Positions 8,451-16,600 of a stretch of DNA of 61,296 nucleotides are shown piece after piece (positions within the stretch are counted from its first letter, which is position 1; each line of letters begins with the position of its first letter). A program made the position numbers and the translations under genes. The notes beneath the pieces are model-generated. The model ran no database searches and was not told the DNA's origin. It saw nothing but the letters and a program-made list of their open reading frames with translations. Origin of the DNA: CAZTLE01 sp964614415 (lineage in GTDB: Bacteria; Bacteroidota; Bacteroidia; Flavobacteriales; Flavobacteriaceae); assembly GCA_964614415.1 (NCBI GenBank), contig CAZTLE010000003.1, positions 1-61,296 of the forward strand. The letters run 5' to 3'.

Positions 8451-10223
8451 TTGGAAGAAACAAAGAACTTATCTACCATCAAGGCCCTTAAATTCATCGC
8501 AGCATTTTTAAGGCCGTTTCGGCGATATTTCGTCTATGGGATGATCTGTTTATTTATCGTGGGGGCGTTATCCCTTTCACTACCCGTAATAACAGGTCAA
8601 ATTGTGGATCTGTTGCTCAACGGCCTTCAGCAAGGGACTCTAGGGTCCATTGACAACTTTGTTTTGTTGCTTCTGGGGATCGTAGTGGCACTTAATCTGT
8701 TCACTTTCATCCAACGGTATATGTTCAATAAGATGAATGAGCTCACCATCGGAAACCTCCGAAAAGAGCTCTACAAAAGGTATTTGAGATATCCGGTGTC
8801 CTTTTATGACAAGGAACGGATTGGAGAACTGCTCAGCCGGATCAATACGGACATTGCGATGGTGCAGTACATTTTTTGCGAGCAGATCCCCACTTTTATC
8901 TACCAAACCGTTGTCATGGTAGTTGCCATAACCATCATGTTCTTTGTGAGCGTAAAACTCACTTTGATTACCCTTGTTACATTTCCGGTTGCCATCCTGC
9001 TCTCTATTATTATCGGAAAGCGTGTACGCCGGATTTCCAAAAGCATTCAGGATTCCTTTGCCAAATCCTTCATTTATGTGGAAGAAACCTTACAGAAGAT
9101 TCGCACCGTAAAGATATTCGGAAATGAAGCCCGGGAGCAGAAAGAACACGAAGTGCTTCTGGATAAGATCGTAAACGACAGTGTAAAAAAAGGCGTTTAT
9201 ACCACTAGTCTGGATTCCCTCGGAGCGATGATCACGAGTGTCGTCATGGTATTTATCTTTTGGTATGGCACGTCCCTGTTAAAAACGGATGAGGCAACCA
9301 TAGGAAGCCTGGTGACCTTTTTCTTCACCAGTTTTCTATTGGGAGAATCCATCTCAAAGATATCAAGTGCCTACGGAAACCTGCAAAATTCAATTAGTGT
9401 GGTGGGCCGGCTAAAATGGCTTATGGAAGTAAAGAAGGAGCCTAACCAGGGGAATAATGATATACCTGTTAGTTTCGATAAAACCATTGCATTTAAGAAC
9501 TGTTCCTTCTCCTATTCCGAAGACCGTGACGAGACCGTGTTGGAATCGCTTGACCTGACTATTCACAAAGGGATGAAGATTGGAATCGTAGGACCGAGCG
9601 GAGCCGGTAAATCAACACTCATTCAATTAATACTGCGGTTCTACGAACCTACGTCAGGTAGCATTTTACTCGATGATACACCCATCTCAGAGCTTCCCCT
9701 TCAGGCATACCGGGACATTTTCGGTGTTGTTTCCCAGGAAATTGAGTTGTTTGGAGGAACTATAAAAAGCAATATTGCCTATTCGGTCAGGGACTGCGAC
9801 ATGGATGAGATCATAGATGCGGCGAAAAAAGCCAACGCATACGAATTCATCCAAAAACTACCCAAAGGATTCGATACTGTGGTCGGCGAGAACGGAATTA
9901 TGCTTTCCGGCGGACAGCGACAACGTATTGCAATTGCCAGAGCATTGCTAAAGAATCCGGATATACTACTACTGGATGAAGCCACCAGTTCCGTTGACTC
10001 AGGTACCGAAACGCTCATCAAAGAGGCCTTGGAACGCCTCATGGTCAACCGAACGGCAATTATCGTGGCTCATCGACTGGACACGATTCGCGATGCCGAC
10101 AAAATACTTGTATTCGATAAAGGTAAGATCGTTGAAAGCGGTTCCGAGCAAGAGCTGCTAAACCTTGAAGGCGGTCTGTATCAAAAACTTATAAAACAAC
10201 AGCAACCCACTATTAACGTATAA
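8451..10223 (+). CDS. ABC transporter, fused permease-ATPase, MsbA-like
   Basis: A half-transporter of 590 residues that would dimerise. The N-terminal ABC transmembrane domain has about six helices (residues 20-320), followed by a nucleotide-binding domain. The ATPase motifs are complete: Walker A GPSGAGKST, signature LSGGQRQR, Walker B ILLLDEATS and H-loop IVAHRL. The domain order and length fit MsbA/lipid-flippase and multidrug exporters. Being last in the lipid-gene run suggests export or flipping of the modified lipid. The start appears to be TTG at 8451, since no upstream ATG is in frame. The next gene begins 4 bases after its stop. Confidence 0.9.
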   Translation: MEETKNLSTIKALKFIAAFLRPFRRYFVYGMICLFIVGALSLSLPVITGQIVDLLLNGLQQGTLGSIDNFVLLLLGIVVALNLFTFIQRYMFNKMNELTIGNLRKELYKRYLRYPVSFYDKERIGELLSRINTDIAMVQYIFCEQIPTFIYQTVVMVVAITIMFFVSVKLTLITLVTFPVAILLSIIIGKRVRRISKSIQDSFAKSFIYVEETLQKIRTVKIFGNEAREQKEHEVLLDKIVNDSVKKGVYTTSLDSLGAMITSVVMVFIFWYGTSLLKTDEATIGSLVTFFFTSFLLGESISKISSAYGNLQNSISVVGRLKWLMEVKKEPNQGNNDIPVSFDKTIAFKNCSFSYSEDRDETVLESLDLTIHKGMKIGIVGPSGAGKSTLIQLILRFYEPTSGSILLDDTPISELPLQAYRDIFGVVSQEIELFGGTIKSNIAYSVRDCDMDEIIDAAKKANAYEFIQKLPKGFDTVVGENGIMLSGGQRQRIAIARALLKNPDILLLDEATSSVDSGTETLIKEALERLMVNRTAIIVAHRLDTIRDADKILVFDKGKIVESGSEQELLNLEGGLYQKLIKQQQPTINV

Positions 10224-10227
10224 GACT

Positions 10228-11103
10228 ATGTTTATTATTAACCTGTTTACCAAATTATCTTCCTGGCTTTTCTCATTTTGGAAAAAGGAACCCAAGGAGC
10301 GAGTTTTCGAAATTAAAGAGTTCGACAACAAACCCATCGTCGACGTAACCATTATCTTAAACATTTGGAAAAGGCCGCATCTCGAGGAGCAACTTGTGAG
10401 CATTATCAACTCCACAGTGTTGCCCAAGGAAGTTTGGGTAATCCATTACGAAAACCATGTGGACGCCCGCAGTGTTGTCGAAAAATACCGGGAGAACCTT
10501 CCCTATATTAACCTAATGGATATCGACAAGAATCTCAAGTATTTTGGACGATTCTCCATTGCCATCAACGTAACGACGAAGTTCGTATGGCTTCCCGATG
10601 ACGATATCATCCCCGGTCCTCAGTGGCTTGAGAACTGTTGTATAAAGTGCGAGGAATACAACTCGATCATTACCTGTACCGGCCGGATCATTCCGAAGGA
10701 TAACTACCGGCCCGAGAAGATTAAACTGGGCTTCTCATATAAACATTATGTAGGTGATGCAAAGAACGGGCAGCTTATGAATTATTGCGAAGAAGACACG
10801 GTAGTGGATTATGGATGCAATTCGTACTTCTTCAAACGGGAGTGGCTCAGTGCCTACTGGTCATTATGGCCGGCCACCTTCCTGTCCGGCGAGGATATTC
10901 ACTTATGCGCCACCTGCAAAATCCAACTGGATGTAAATACGGTAGTGCTCAAGCAAACAAATGCCGAAAATTCAGGAAACACAAACAGGCCCTATGGCTG
11001 GGATAAAAATGCTTCCTGGAAGCAGAATAATTTCCTTGACGAGCGGGAAAAGGTATTTAAATATCACATCCTGGAAAACGGATGGCAGCCTATCGAATTT
11101 TAA
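10228..11103 (+). CDS. GT-A-like glycosyltransferase, paralogue 2
   Basis: A 291-residue paralogue of the minus-strand gene at 1094-1993. Shared blocks include KRPHLEEQLVSIIN, KNLKYFGRFS, a DDD site in WLPDDDIIPG, DYGCNSYFF and EWLSAYWS. It has the same short hydrophobic N-terminus and the same C-terminal YHILE(K/N)GW ending. It sits 4 bases after the ABC exporter, so it is part of that transcription unit. Divergence between the copies is spread along the whole gene, so the duplication is not recent. A glycolipid-forming role is suggested by its partners but is not shown. Confidence 0.75.
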   Translation: MFIINLFTKLSSWLFSFWKKEPKERVFEIKEFDNKPIVDVTIILNIWKRPHLEEQLVSIINSTVLPKEVWVIHYENHVDARSVVEKYRENLPYINLMDIDKNLKYFGRFSIAINVTTKFVWLPDDDIIPGPQWLENCCIKCEEYNSIITCTGRIIPKDNYRPEKIKLGFSYKHYVGDAKNGQLMNYCEEDTVVDYGCNSYFFKREWLSAYWSLWPATFLSGEDIHLCATCKIQLDVNTVVLKQTNAENSGNTNRPYGWDKNASWKQNNFLDEREKVFKYHILENGWQPIEF

Positions 11104-11140
11104 AAGAATCGAAAAGTCCCGGGTAGAAAACCGGAAAGCA

Positions 11141-11602
11141 CTATTGCTTGCAACTTGCTCTTCTGCGTGAATCGATCAGATGGATGATCTTCCAACCCGA
11201 ATCGGTCCGAGCCAGCGTAAAGGCGTTCGCTCCACAATGACTAAAACTGTCATTAAACCAGAACTCATAAGGTGTCCAAACATGGGCCAGATTGCCATCG
11301 ATCTGAACGCGATAGTCTAACAAGCGTTCATCCCACTTTTGATCGGGCGTACGACTTGCGATAGCGTTTAGCAGGTTCTGTGCCGTGCCATCGGTAATCT
11401 TGTTGTTGCCTTGCTTGTCCTGAAAAGCCGTTTGCAGAACAACCTTTTCGGCCATGACCGATCGCATCAACGTGGTGTCTCCCTTGTGAAAACCATCAAA
11501 AAAGGTTTCAATGATCTTCTTCGCATCGGCTTCGGAAAAAGAACTCTGAGCTATAGATACAGCAGAAAACAATACAAACAGTGAAAGGAACAACTTCTTC
11601 AT
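11141..11602 (-). CDS. Secreted SnoaL/NTF2-like protein
   Basis: A 153-residue protein starting at the Met before KKLFLSLFVLFSAVSIAQ, a clear signal peptide with a probable cleavage after the Ala-Gln region. The open frame extends 17 codons further upstream, but those residues overlap the promoter region and lack signal character. The mature part (FSEADAKKIIETFFDGFHKGD, then a cone-shaped beta-rich pattern ending in WKIIHLIDSRR) fits the NTF2/SnoaL-like fold (DUF4440 type), common as small periplasmic or outer-membrane-facing proteins in Bacteroidota. The ligand or reaction is unknown. It is transcribed divergently from panB. Confidence 0.75.
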   Translation of the reverse strand: MKKLFLSLFVLFSAVSIAQSSFSEADAKKIIETFFDGFHKGDTTLMRSVMAEKVVLQTAFQDKQGNNKITDGTAQNLLNAIASRTPDQKWDERLLDYRVQIDGNLAHVWTPYEFWFNDSFSHCGANAFTLARTDSGWKIIHLIDSRRRASCKQ

Positions 11603-11613
11603 AGTGCAGGATT

Positions 11614-11645
11614 TTGAATGATGAGCTTCAAATTTAGTACTTTTA
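11614..11645 (+). promoter_or_regulatory. Possible panB promoter, overlapping the divergent one
   Basis: TTG at 11614-11616, a 21-base spacer, then TACTTTTA at 11638-11645 (one mismatch to TAnnTTTG). It would start about 15 bases before the panB ATG at 11666. It interleaves with the minus-strand promoter, so the two RNA polymerase sites would compete. Confidence 0.3.
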
Positions 11646-11658
11646 CGCTTCAATTCAA
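11629..11658 (-). promoter_or_regulatory. Bacteroidota-type promoter for the NTF2-like gene
   Basis: On the minus strand a TTG at 11658-11656 is followed after 19 bases by TAAATTTG (11636-11629), a perfect match to the TAnnTTTG -7 element with an allowed spacing. Transcription would begin near 11622, about 20 bases before the chosen ATG at 11602, supporting that start over the longer frame. Confidence 0.5.
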
Positions 11659-11665
11659 CACCAAC

Positions 11666-12484
11666 ATGTCGACAGCCAAAAAAGAATACAAACGTATCAC
11701 CACCAAGACCCTGGTAGATATGAAGAAGAATGGAGAAAAGATCTCCATGCTCACCGCCTACGATTACACCATGGCCCGCATTGTGGACGGTTCGGGTATA
11801 GATGTGATCCTCGTGGGAGACTCAGCTTCCAATGTCATGGCAGGGCATGAAACTACCTTACCCATTACACTGGATCAAATGATCTATCACGCTACCTCGG
11901 TCGTTAGAGGGATCGAACGAAGTTTGGTTGTGGTGGATATCCCTTTCGGGAGCTATCAAAGTGACCCCAAGGAGGCCCTGCGTTCGGCGATTCGGATCAT
12001 GAAGGAGAGCGGCGCCCATGCTGTCAAGCTGGAAGGTGGTAAAGAGATCAAAGAATCCATAAAACGTATTCTAAATGCCGGTATCCCGGTTATGGGGCAT
12101 CTGGGCCTTACGCCGCAATCCATATATAAATTCGGAACCTATACGGTAAGAGCCAAGGAAGAAGAGGAAGCTCAGCAGTTGTTCGAAGATGCCCATCTTC
12201 TCGAAAGAGCCGGATGCTTCGCTGTTGTTATTGAAAAGGTTCCGGCGAAACTGGCTGCACAGGTTGCCAGCGAACTTACCATTCCCATTATAGGTATAGG
12301 TGCCGGTGGCGGTGTTGACGGACAGGTACTGGTTACACACGATATGTTAGGTATGACGCACGAGTTCAACCCTCGATTCCTTAGACGCTACTTAGATTTG
12401 TATGGTGAAATGACCGACGCTTTCTCAAAATATATCAGCGATGTTAAGAGCGGCGACTTCCCTAATGATCAGGAGCAATACTAG
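11666..12484 (+). CDS. panB: 3-methyl-2-oxobutanoate hydroxymethyltransferase
   Basis: Transfers a hydroxymethyl group from 5,10-methylene-THF to alpha-ketoisovalerate, giving ketopantoate, the first committed step to pantothenate and CoA. It is a cytoplasmic enzyme with a Mg2+-dependent TIM barrel. Family blocks are visible: MLTAYDYTMARIVDGSGIDVILVGDSASNVMAGHETT, the metal-binding region (read from that block and VVDIPFGSY), KLEGG, GHLGLTPQS and GIGAGGGVDGQVLVTHDMLG. The open frame begins 16 codons earlier, but ATG at 11666 gives the normal 272-residue length and follows the candidate promoter. Confidence 0.96.
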   Translation: MSTAKKEYKRITTKTLVDMKKNGEKISMLTAYDYTMARIVDGSGIDVILVGDSASNVMAGHETTLPITLDQMIYHATSVVRGIERSLVVVDIPFGSYQSDPKEALRSAIRIMKESGAHAVKLEGGKEIKESIKRILNAGIPVMGHLGLTPQSIYKFGTYTVRAKEEEEAQQLFEDAHLLERAGCFAVVIEKVPAKLAAQVASELTIPIIGIGAGGGVDGQVLVTHDMLGMTHEFNPRFLRRYLDLYGEMTDAFSKYISDVKSGDFPNDQEQY

Positions 12485-12487
12485 TTG

Positions 12488-12571
12488 TAAGTTTTAAGTT
12501 TTGAGTTTTGAATTTTAAATTAATGTCGGTTGTAATAATCCTGGAACTTAACACTTAGCACTTAAAACTTA
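12488..12571. repeat. AT-rich inverted repeat in intergenic spacer
   Basis: TAAGTTTTAAGT (12488-12499) is repeated in exact inverse at 12560-12571, within a low-complexity spacer built from TTTTAAG/TTTTGAG/CTTAAAA units. The 60-base loop makes a classical terminator unlikely. It resembles the degenerate AT-rich spacer repeats common in flavobacterial genomes. Confidence 0.55.
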
Positions 12572-12597
12572 AAATTTCAAACGCAACACTTCCCATA

Positions 12598-13290
12598 GTG
12601 CGGTCAACCAAAGATAATCTGCAGGTAATTTATGAAGACAACCATTTGCTGGTTGTGAACAAACGCCCCGGGGATATTGTTCAGGGAGATAAGACAGGAG
12701 ATATTCCGCTCGTTGAGGTTTGCAAGCAATACATAGCTGAGAAGTACAACAAACCCGGTGCCGTTTTCCTCGGTGTGGTGCATCGCCTGGACCGCCCTAC
12801 CAGTGGCGTTGTGGTTTTTGCGCGAACGTCCAAGGCACTTGCCCGACTCAACAAGTTGTTCTCGGAACGAAAAACTCAAAAGACCTATTGGGCGGCCGTA
12901 AAAGAACGACCTGCCAAGGACTCCGACCGTTTGGTGCATTATCTTAAACGGAATCCAAAGCAAAACAAATCCTATGCTCATGAAAAAGAGGTCGCGGACA
13001 GCAAATTAGCTGCACTGTCCTATAAAATCCTTGAGCAACTAGATCGCTACACCGTATTGGAAATAGCCCTGGAAACCGGGCGCCATCATCAGATCAGATC
13101 GCAACTTTCGGCCATTGGATGTCCTATTAAGGGTGATCTGAAGTACGGGGCCGATCGCAGTAATAAGGACGGAAGTATTCACCTGCATGCATACAAACTC
13201 GAGTTTATCCACCCGGTTAAAAAGGAAAGTCTTACGCTTACCGCTCTACCTCCCTCCGATCCGCTCTGGGATGTGCTTAAATTGAAATAA
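12598..13290 (+). CDS. RluA-family pseudouridine synthase
   Basis: RNA-modifying enzyme converting uridine to pseudouridine. The catalytic motif HRLDRPTSG (Asp nucleophile) is intact, with the flanking family blocks YEDNHLLVVNKRPGDIVQGD at the start and LETGRHHQIRSQLSAIGCPI in the C-terminal half. There is no S4 domain, so it is the short form of the family (230 residues). The likely start is GTG at 12598. The RNA target (rRNA or tRNA site) is not readable. Its 3' end overlaps the convergent response-regulator gene by 14 bases, leaving no room for a separate terminator. Confidence 0.93.
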   Translation: MRSTKDNLQVIYEDNHLLVVNKRPGDIVQGDKTGDIPLVEVCKQYIAEKYNKPGAVFLGVVHRLDRPTSGVVVFARTSKALARLNKLFSERKTQKTYWAAVKERPAKDSDRLVHYLKRNPKQNKSYAHEKEVADSKLAALSYKILEQLDRYTVLEIALETGRHHQIRSQLSAIGCPIKGDLKYGADRSNKDGSIHLHAYKLEFIHPVKKESLTLTALPPSDPLWDVLKLK

Positions 13291-13930
13291 GGTTGTTTTT
13301 CAGGGCATAGATCACCAGCCCTACGCGATTCTTGATGTGTAATTTATTGAAAAGATCCTGTCGGTAACCATCAATGGTCTTCGGGCTCAGGTTCATCTTT
13401 TCGGCAATCTCTTTATATGTCATTTCCGAACAGGCCAGTTGTAGAAAAGTGAGCTCGTTTTCCTTGAAAGTAAGTTCTTCTTCTTCCGGTTTGGGATGCA
13501 GTGAATGTAGTAAAGTGGCTGCTACTTTATCGGAATGATAAAACCCTTTTTTGATTACCTCGTCCAGGGCTTCGTGCAGTTTATCAGGATGGATATCTTT
13601 CAGCAGGTACCCTTTGGCTCCTCGCCGGAGCATCTTGAGGATCACTTCCTCGTCGTCTTCCATAGAAAGTGCCAGTACTTTGATCTCCGGATGGGTTTCG
13701 GTAAGCCAATCCACCGTGTCAAATCCGTCCATTACGGGCATGTTGATATCTAACAGGACAATCTCCGGAAGTGGCCTGTCCATATTGAGCTGTTGTTGCA
13801 ACTCCTTACCATTGCGTGCTTTCAGTATAACTGAATACCCCGGGAAGGTGTGGATGAGTTGCTCCAGCGATCCGGCAAACAATAAGTGATCGTCAACAAT
13901 TGCAATCGTGTGTTCTCCCCTGTCATGCAT
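13277..13930 (-). CDS. NarL/LuxR-family response regulator
   Basis: Two-component transcriptional regulator. The N-terminal receiver domain has the acidic pair in IVDDH, the phospho-acceptor Asp in VLLDINMPVMDGFD and the K of GYLLKDI. The C-terminal LuxR-type helix-turn-helix has ACSEMTYKEIAEKMNLSPKTIDGYRQDLFNKL. The gene overlaps the 3' end of the kinase gene by 8 bases and is certainly its partner. Targets are unknown; the eCIS locus transcribed divergently from this operon is a candidate by position only. Confidence 0.93.
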   Translation of the reverse strand: MHDRGEHTIAIVDDHLLFAGSLEQLIHTFPGYSVILKARNGKELQQQLNMDRPLPEIVLLDINMPVMDGFDTVDWLTETHPEIKVLALSMEDDEEVILKMLRRGAKGYLLKDIHPDKLHEALDEVIKKGFYHSDKVAATLLHSLHPKPEEEELTFKENELTFLQLACSEMTYKEIAEKMNLSPKTIDGYRQDLFNKLHIKNRVGLVIYALKNNLISI

Positions 13931-14705
13931 TGTTTTGTTCGTAGGGATATGTCAGAAGCAGGTCGGTTCCTTTTCCCGCTTCTGAAGTTAATTCAAACTC
14001 GGCCTGAACCAATTGCGCCCTGCTTTTCATGGTGTGCATGCCAGAATTACCCTGGTGTTGCGCCATGTCAAAACCTACTCCATCATCCTTCACCTGAATG
14101 GTCAGCCCCTTTTCTTTATAATCTAAAAGTACGAATAAATTCTTAGCCTTGGCATGTTTGATCACATTGGAAAAGAACTCCTGCAGAATACGGAACAGGA
14201 TAATTTCGTTGGAACTCTGAATGGGTCGCACTTCACCTTTGCGCTCAAAATGTGGTATTAGGAAACTAAGCCGCTCAAATCGCTCTAATTCGGTTTTTAT
14301 AGACTGTTCCAGGCCGTTCTTCAGAATGACATCATTGTTCAGGATCTTGGAAAGGGATCGAATCTCCTGAACCGAATCGGTTACCACGCTTTTGGTGTCG
14401 TCCACAGCCTGTTTGAGTTCATCGGGAGCTTTGGTGCGCAGCATATTGAGTTGCATATTGGCTACGGAAAGGAGTTGTCCCACATTGTCATGCAGTTCCC
14501 AGGCGATGTTCTTAAAGGTCTGTTCCTGTATTTCGAGCTGGGTATTGGCGAGTTCTTTTTCGAAGCGTTTTTCGGCCTCCAACTTGTCAACAAGAAATTT
14601 GTTCTTACGCTTTTGAAATGCAATTACAAAAATTATGGTGAAAGCCGATAAAATAAGCAGAACCCCAACTACAAAGACTATTAAGAGGATTTCTTCCTGG
14701 GACAT
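13923..14705 (-). CDS. Membrane-anchored sensor histidine kinase (HisKA_3)
   Basis: A 260-residue kinase with one N-terminal membrane helix (residues 5-30) and a coiled-coil linker. The HisKA_3 phospho-acceptor block is WELHDNVGQLL (His about residue 72), followed by an HATPase_c domain with N-box (FFSNVIKHAKAKN) and G-box (DDGVGFD). There is no periplasmic sensor domain, so the signal may come through the seven-helix-like protein encoded just upstream, whose gene overlaps this one by 25 bases. It phosphorylates the NarL-type regulator that follows. Confidence 0.92.
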   Translation of the reverse strand: MSQEEILLIVFVVGVLLILSAFTIIFVIAFQKRKNKFLVDKLEAEKRFEKELANTQLEIQEQTFKNIAWELHDNVGQLLSVANMQLNMLRTKAPDELKQAVDDTKSVVTDSVQEIRSLSKILNNDVILKNGLEQSIKTELERFERLSFLIPHFERKGEVRPIQSSNEIILFRILQEFFSNVIKHAKAKNLFVLLDYKEKGLTIQVKDDGVGFDMAQHQGNSGMHTMKSRAQLVQAEFELTSEAGKGTDLLLTYPYEQNNA

Positions 14706-15388
14706 AGGATAAAGCCTAAAATAAAAACCCCATACATAAAGACGTTAGCGGCTCTTAAGATTGTTCTGTGTAAATCTACAAATTCCTGACTTATATCGAA
14801 CTTGTAGTACTTGTTAAAAATGAGAATTGGAATCAAGCACATATAGAAAATTACAACTCCTACAGAGACATAAAAAGGAAGAAGGACGTTAAACTTCAAA
14901 ATACGGTCACTGCGAAGTAATTCTGAGTAAAACAAACCTACCGATAATAGAAGAACTGCAACACCCGAGAAATTTGTAAAGACAGAATATTGCGTGAAAT
15001 AGACCCCAGAAAATGCCAAATTAAGGGCAGAACTTAATAGGAAGCAGACAAGTAAAGTATTAATTATCTTTATATGGCTTGCATTTTTCAGCTGCCATCT
15101 AAAATATGTAATATAGAACCAATAACTAATAATAAGAAAGTTATTGAACCACCAATAATTACTTTCAATTTTCGTGTTACAGATAAACTCGAAATATTCA
15201 TACTTAGAATGATATGCTATTGATGGGTAAGCCCCAATTATATCAACGATGAATGTTAACCACAGAAAGTATACAAAATATCTGGTATACTTGTCTGCCC
15301 CCTTTTTTAAAATATGGATGGTTCCGGCCAATGCGGCCAGAAACTCCATGTAATTAACTAGATTAAGAGACTGAAAAAGCTCAGACAA
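14681..15388 (-). CDS. Multi-pass membrane protein of unknown function
   Basis: A 235-residue, very hydrophobic protein with about seven predicted membrane helices and aromatic-rich loops (YWWFNNF, YWFYITYF). It is not recognised as a known enzyme or transporter. The gene overlaps the histidine kinase gene downstream, and the kinase itself lacks a sensor domain. A role as the sensory membrane partner is therefore a reasonable inference, resembling 7TM-type sensor modules. The gene is lower in GC than its neighbours to the left, which may reflect its aromatic and Ile/Leu-rich composition. Confidence 0.6.
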   Translation of the reverse strand: MSELFQSLNLVNYMEFLAALAGTIHILKKGADKYTRYFVYFLWLTFIVDIIGAYPSIAYHSKYEYFEFICNTKIESNYWWFNNFLIISYWFYITYFRWQLKNASHIKIINTLLVCFLLSSALNLAFSGVYFTQYSVFTNFSGVAVLLLSVGLFYSELLRSDRILKFNVLLPFYVSVGVVIFYMCLIPILIFNKYYKFDISQEFVDLHRTILRAANVFMYGVFILGFILCPRKKSS

Positions 15389-15393
15389 TCTTA

Positions 15394-15759
15394 TTAGGGA
15401 TTATAATTAGTCGGCGGATCACCGCCTTGTCCAAAATTGAATGGCTCTAAATTATAATTATTTCCGGAGTTAGATCCTCCGCCGTCCGTCGGTGATAAAA
15501 AAATCGTGGCTTGGTCCCCGCTTTCACCGGTGTAAGCTCCAAAGTATATTCTAACCCCTGGGTTATCAATACCTTGTTTTTGAGATTCGTCTCTGACGTA
15601 ATCGAGAAATTCCTGCAATTCTGCGACGCTATACACAAATTCTCGACAGTCTTCCCGGCCTCTTCGGGATTGCTGGATTACCGGAGCTCGGGATCCAACC
15701 CAATTGTCATGAAGCACCTTAGCTTCTTCAACAGAAATACACTTGTTAGGTTTTGCCAT
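15394..15759 (-). CDS. Hypothetical protein, 121 aa
   Basis: I do not recognise this protein. It is soluble with no signal peptide. The N-terminal half is charged and helical (ISVEEAKVLHDNW, VAELQEFLDYVRDES), followed by a beta-like segment (GVRIYFGAYTGE) and a Gly/Asn/Pro-rich tail. It ends 5 bases before the membrane-protein gene and is probably the first gene of the two-component operon. The RGREDCREF and YFGAYTGE segments look conserved rather than random. Confidence 0.55.
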   Translation of the reverse strand: MAKPNKCISVEEAKVLHDNWVGSRAPVIQQSRRGREDCREFVYSVAELQEFLDYVRDESQKQGIDNPGVRIYFGAYTGESGDQATIFLSPTDGGGSNSGNNYNLEPFNFGQGGDPPTNYNP

Positions 15760-15834
15760 TGTTCTAAAATTTAAAGTTTCACATTGTTAAAAATATGTAA
15801 AAGCATATGCGATTAGGGAAAAACCGTAGAAAAA

Positions 15835-15874
15835 ACAGGAAAAATCCTGAGACTTTCTTAAGGGTTTTTCCTGT
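15835..15874. terminator. Hairpin with T-tract on minus strand between divergent operons
   Basis: ACAGGAAAAATCCT (15835-15848) pairs with AGGGTTTTTCCTGT (15861-15874), a 14-bp stem with one wobble (plus strand) or mismatch (minus strand) and a 12-base loop. Read on the minus strand it is followed by TTTTTTC, the form of an intrinsic terminator. It lies upstream of both flanking operons. It could be a leader attenuator of the two-component operon or block antisense transcription from the eCIS side. Confidence 0.55.
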
Positions 15875-15941
15875 ATAGGTTATCGGACATCTCCCCTGCT
15901 TCCTGCAAAAAATAACTCGTTTATTTTCGGTCTTAATCCTC

Positions 15942-15972
15942 TTGAATGGCACCTATTCTCGAAGTAGTTTTG
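15942..15972 (+). promoter_or_regulatory. Bacteroidota-type promoter of the eCIS locus
   Basis: TTG at 15942-15944, a 20-base spacer and TAGTTTTG at 15965-15972 fully match TTG-N17-23-TAnnTTTG. The predicted start of transcription is near 15979, about 34 bases before the first eCIS start codon at 16013. No comparable site was found inside the following 35 kb of tightly packed genes, so this may drive the whole locus. Confidence 0.5.
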
Positions 15973-16012
15973 ATACAGCTTCTTTCACTCCCCAATGCCC
16001 AATGGCAGACCA

Positions 16013-16600
16013 ATGATTTATGAAACTCTGGAAATCATAAAGGATCAGGTTTCCAATTATCTTGAAGCTCAAACATCCGATGCCAATCTCGTCGTCCTGG
16101 AAAACATTGCCAAGATGGAGGACCCGGACATCAATACCATGAACGATAAAGTGGTATTGTGTCTTCTCAATCTGGACGAGGAGGTTACACTGAAGAACAA
16201 TCCGAACGTACGCTTCAATAATGGTGAGACCATTTACAAGAACAAGCCTGTTAACCTTAACATTTACGTCTTGTTCGCAGCCAATCGCACAGGGTACTCC
16301 CAGTCGCTGATTGCCCTTTCTTATGTGATCGAATTCTTCCAGTCTAAGAAAGTATTCACTCAGGTAAATACACCTTTGAATCCTACCATTACGGCACTGG
16401 ACGACATAAAGGAGTTCAAATTTATTGTAGAGCTATATACCCCCACCTTCGAACAACTCAACTATATCTGGGGTACGCTGGGAGGAAAATCGGTTCCCAG
16501 TGTCATGTACAAAATAAGCCTGCTACGAATCGAAGCCGATGTAATGAAAGACAAAGGCCAGGCTATCTCGGAAATGACCAAAAATCTACTTCAAACATAA
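16013..16600 (+). CDS. eCIS tube terminator/cap protein, DUF4255 (Pvc16/Afp16-like)
   Basis: First gene of the contractile injection locus. It begins MIYETLEIIKDQVSNYL and continues with the DUF4255 pattern (NKPVNLNIYVLFAANRTGYSQSLIALSYVIEFFQSKKVFTQ). In PVC and Afp particles the DUF4255 protein caps the distal end of the inner tube and sheath. It has no signal peptide or membrane segment, as expected of a cytoplasmically assembled particle. I take ATG 16013; an in-frame ATG 18 bases earlier is possible but would add only five non-conserved residues. The stop overlaps the next start (ATAATGAG). Confidence 0.85.
   Translation: MIYETLEIIKDQVSNYLEAQTSDANLVVLENIAKMEDPDINTMNDKVVLCLLNLDEEVTLKNNPNVRFNNGETIYKNKPVNLNIYVLFAANRTGYSQSLIALSYVIEFFQSKKVFTQVNTPLNPTITALDDIKEFKFIVELYTPTFEQLNYIWGTLGGKSVPSVMYKISLLRIEADVMKDKGQAISEMTKNLLQT

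Noticed and set aside
1094..11103. Composite transposon bounded by the two glycosyltransferase genes
   Set aside because: The copies are diverged along their length and there is no transposase, terminal repeat or target duplication visible.
12488..12571. Terminator for panB
   Set aside because: The inverted repeat is entirely A/T-rich with a 60-base loop and no GC stem.
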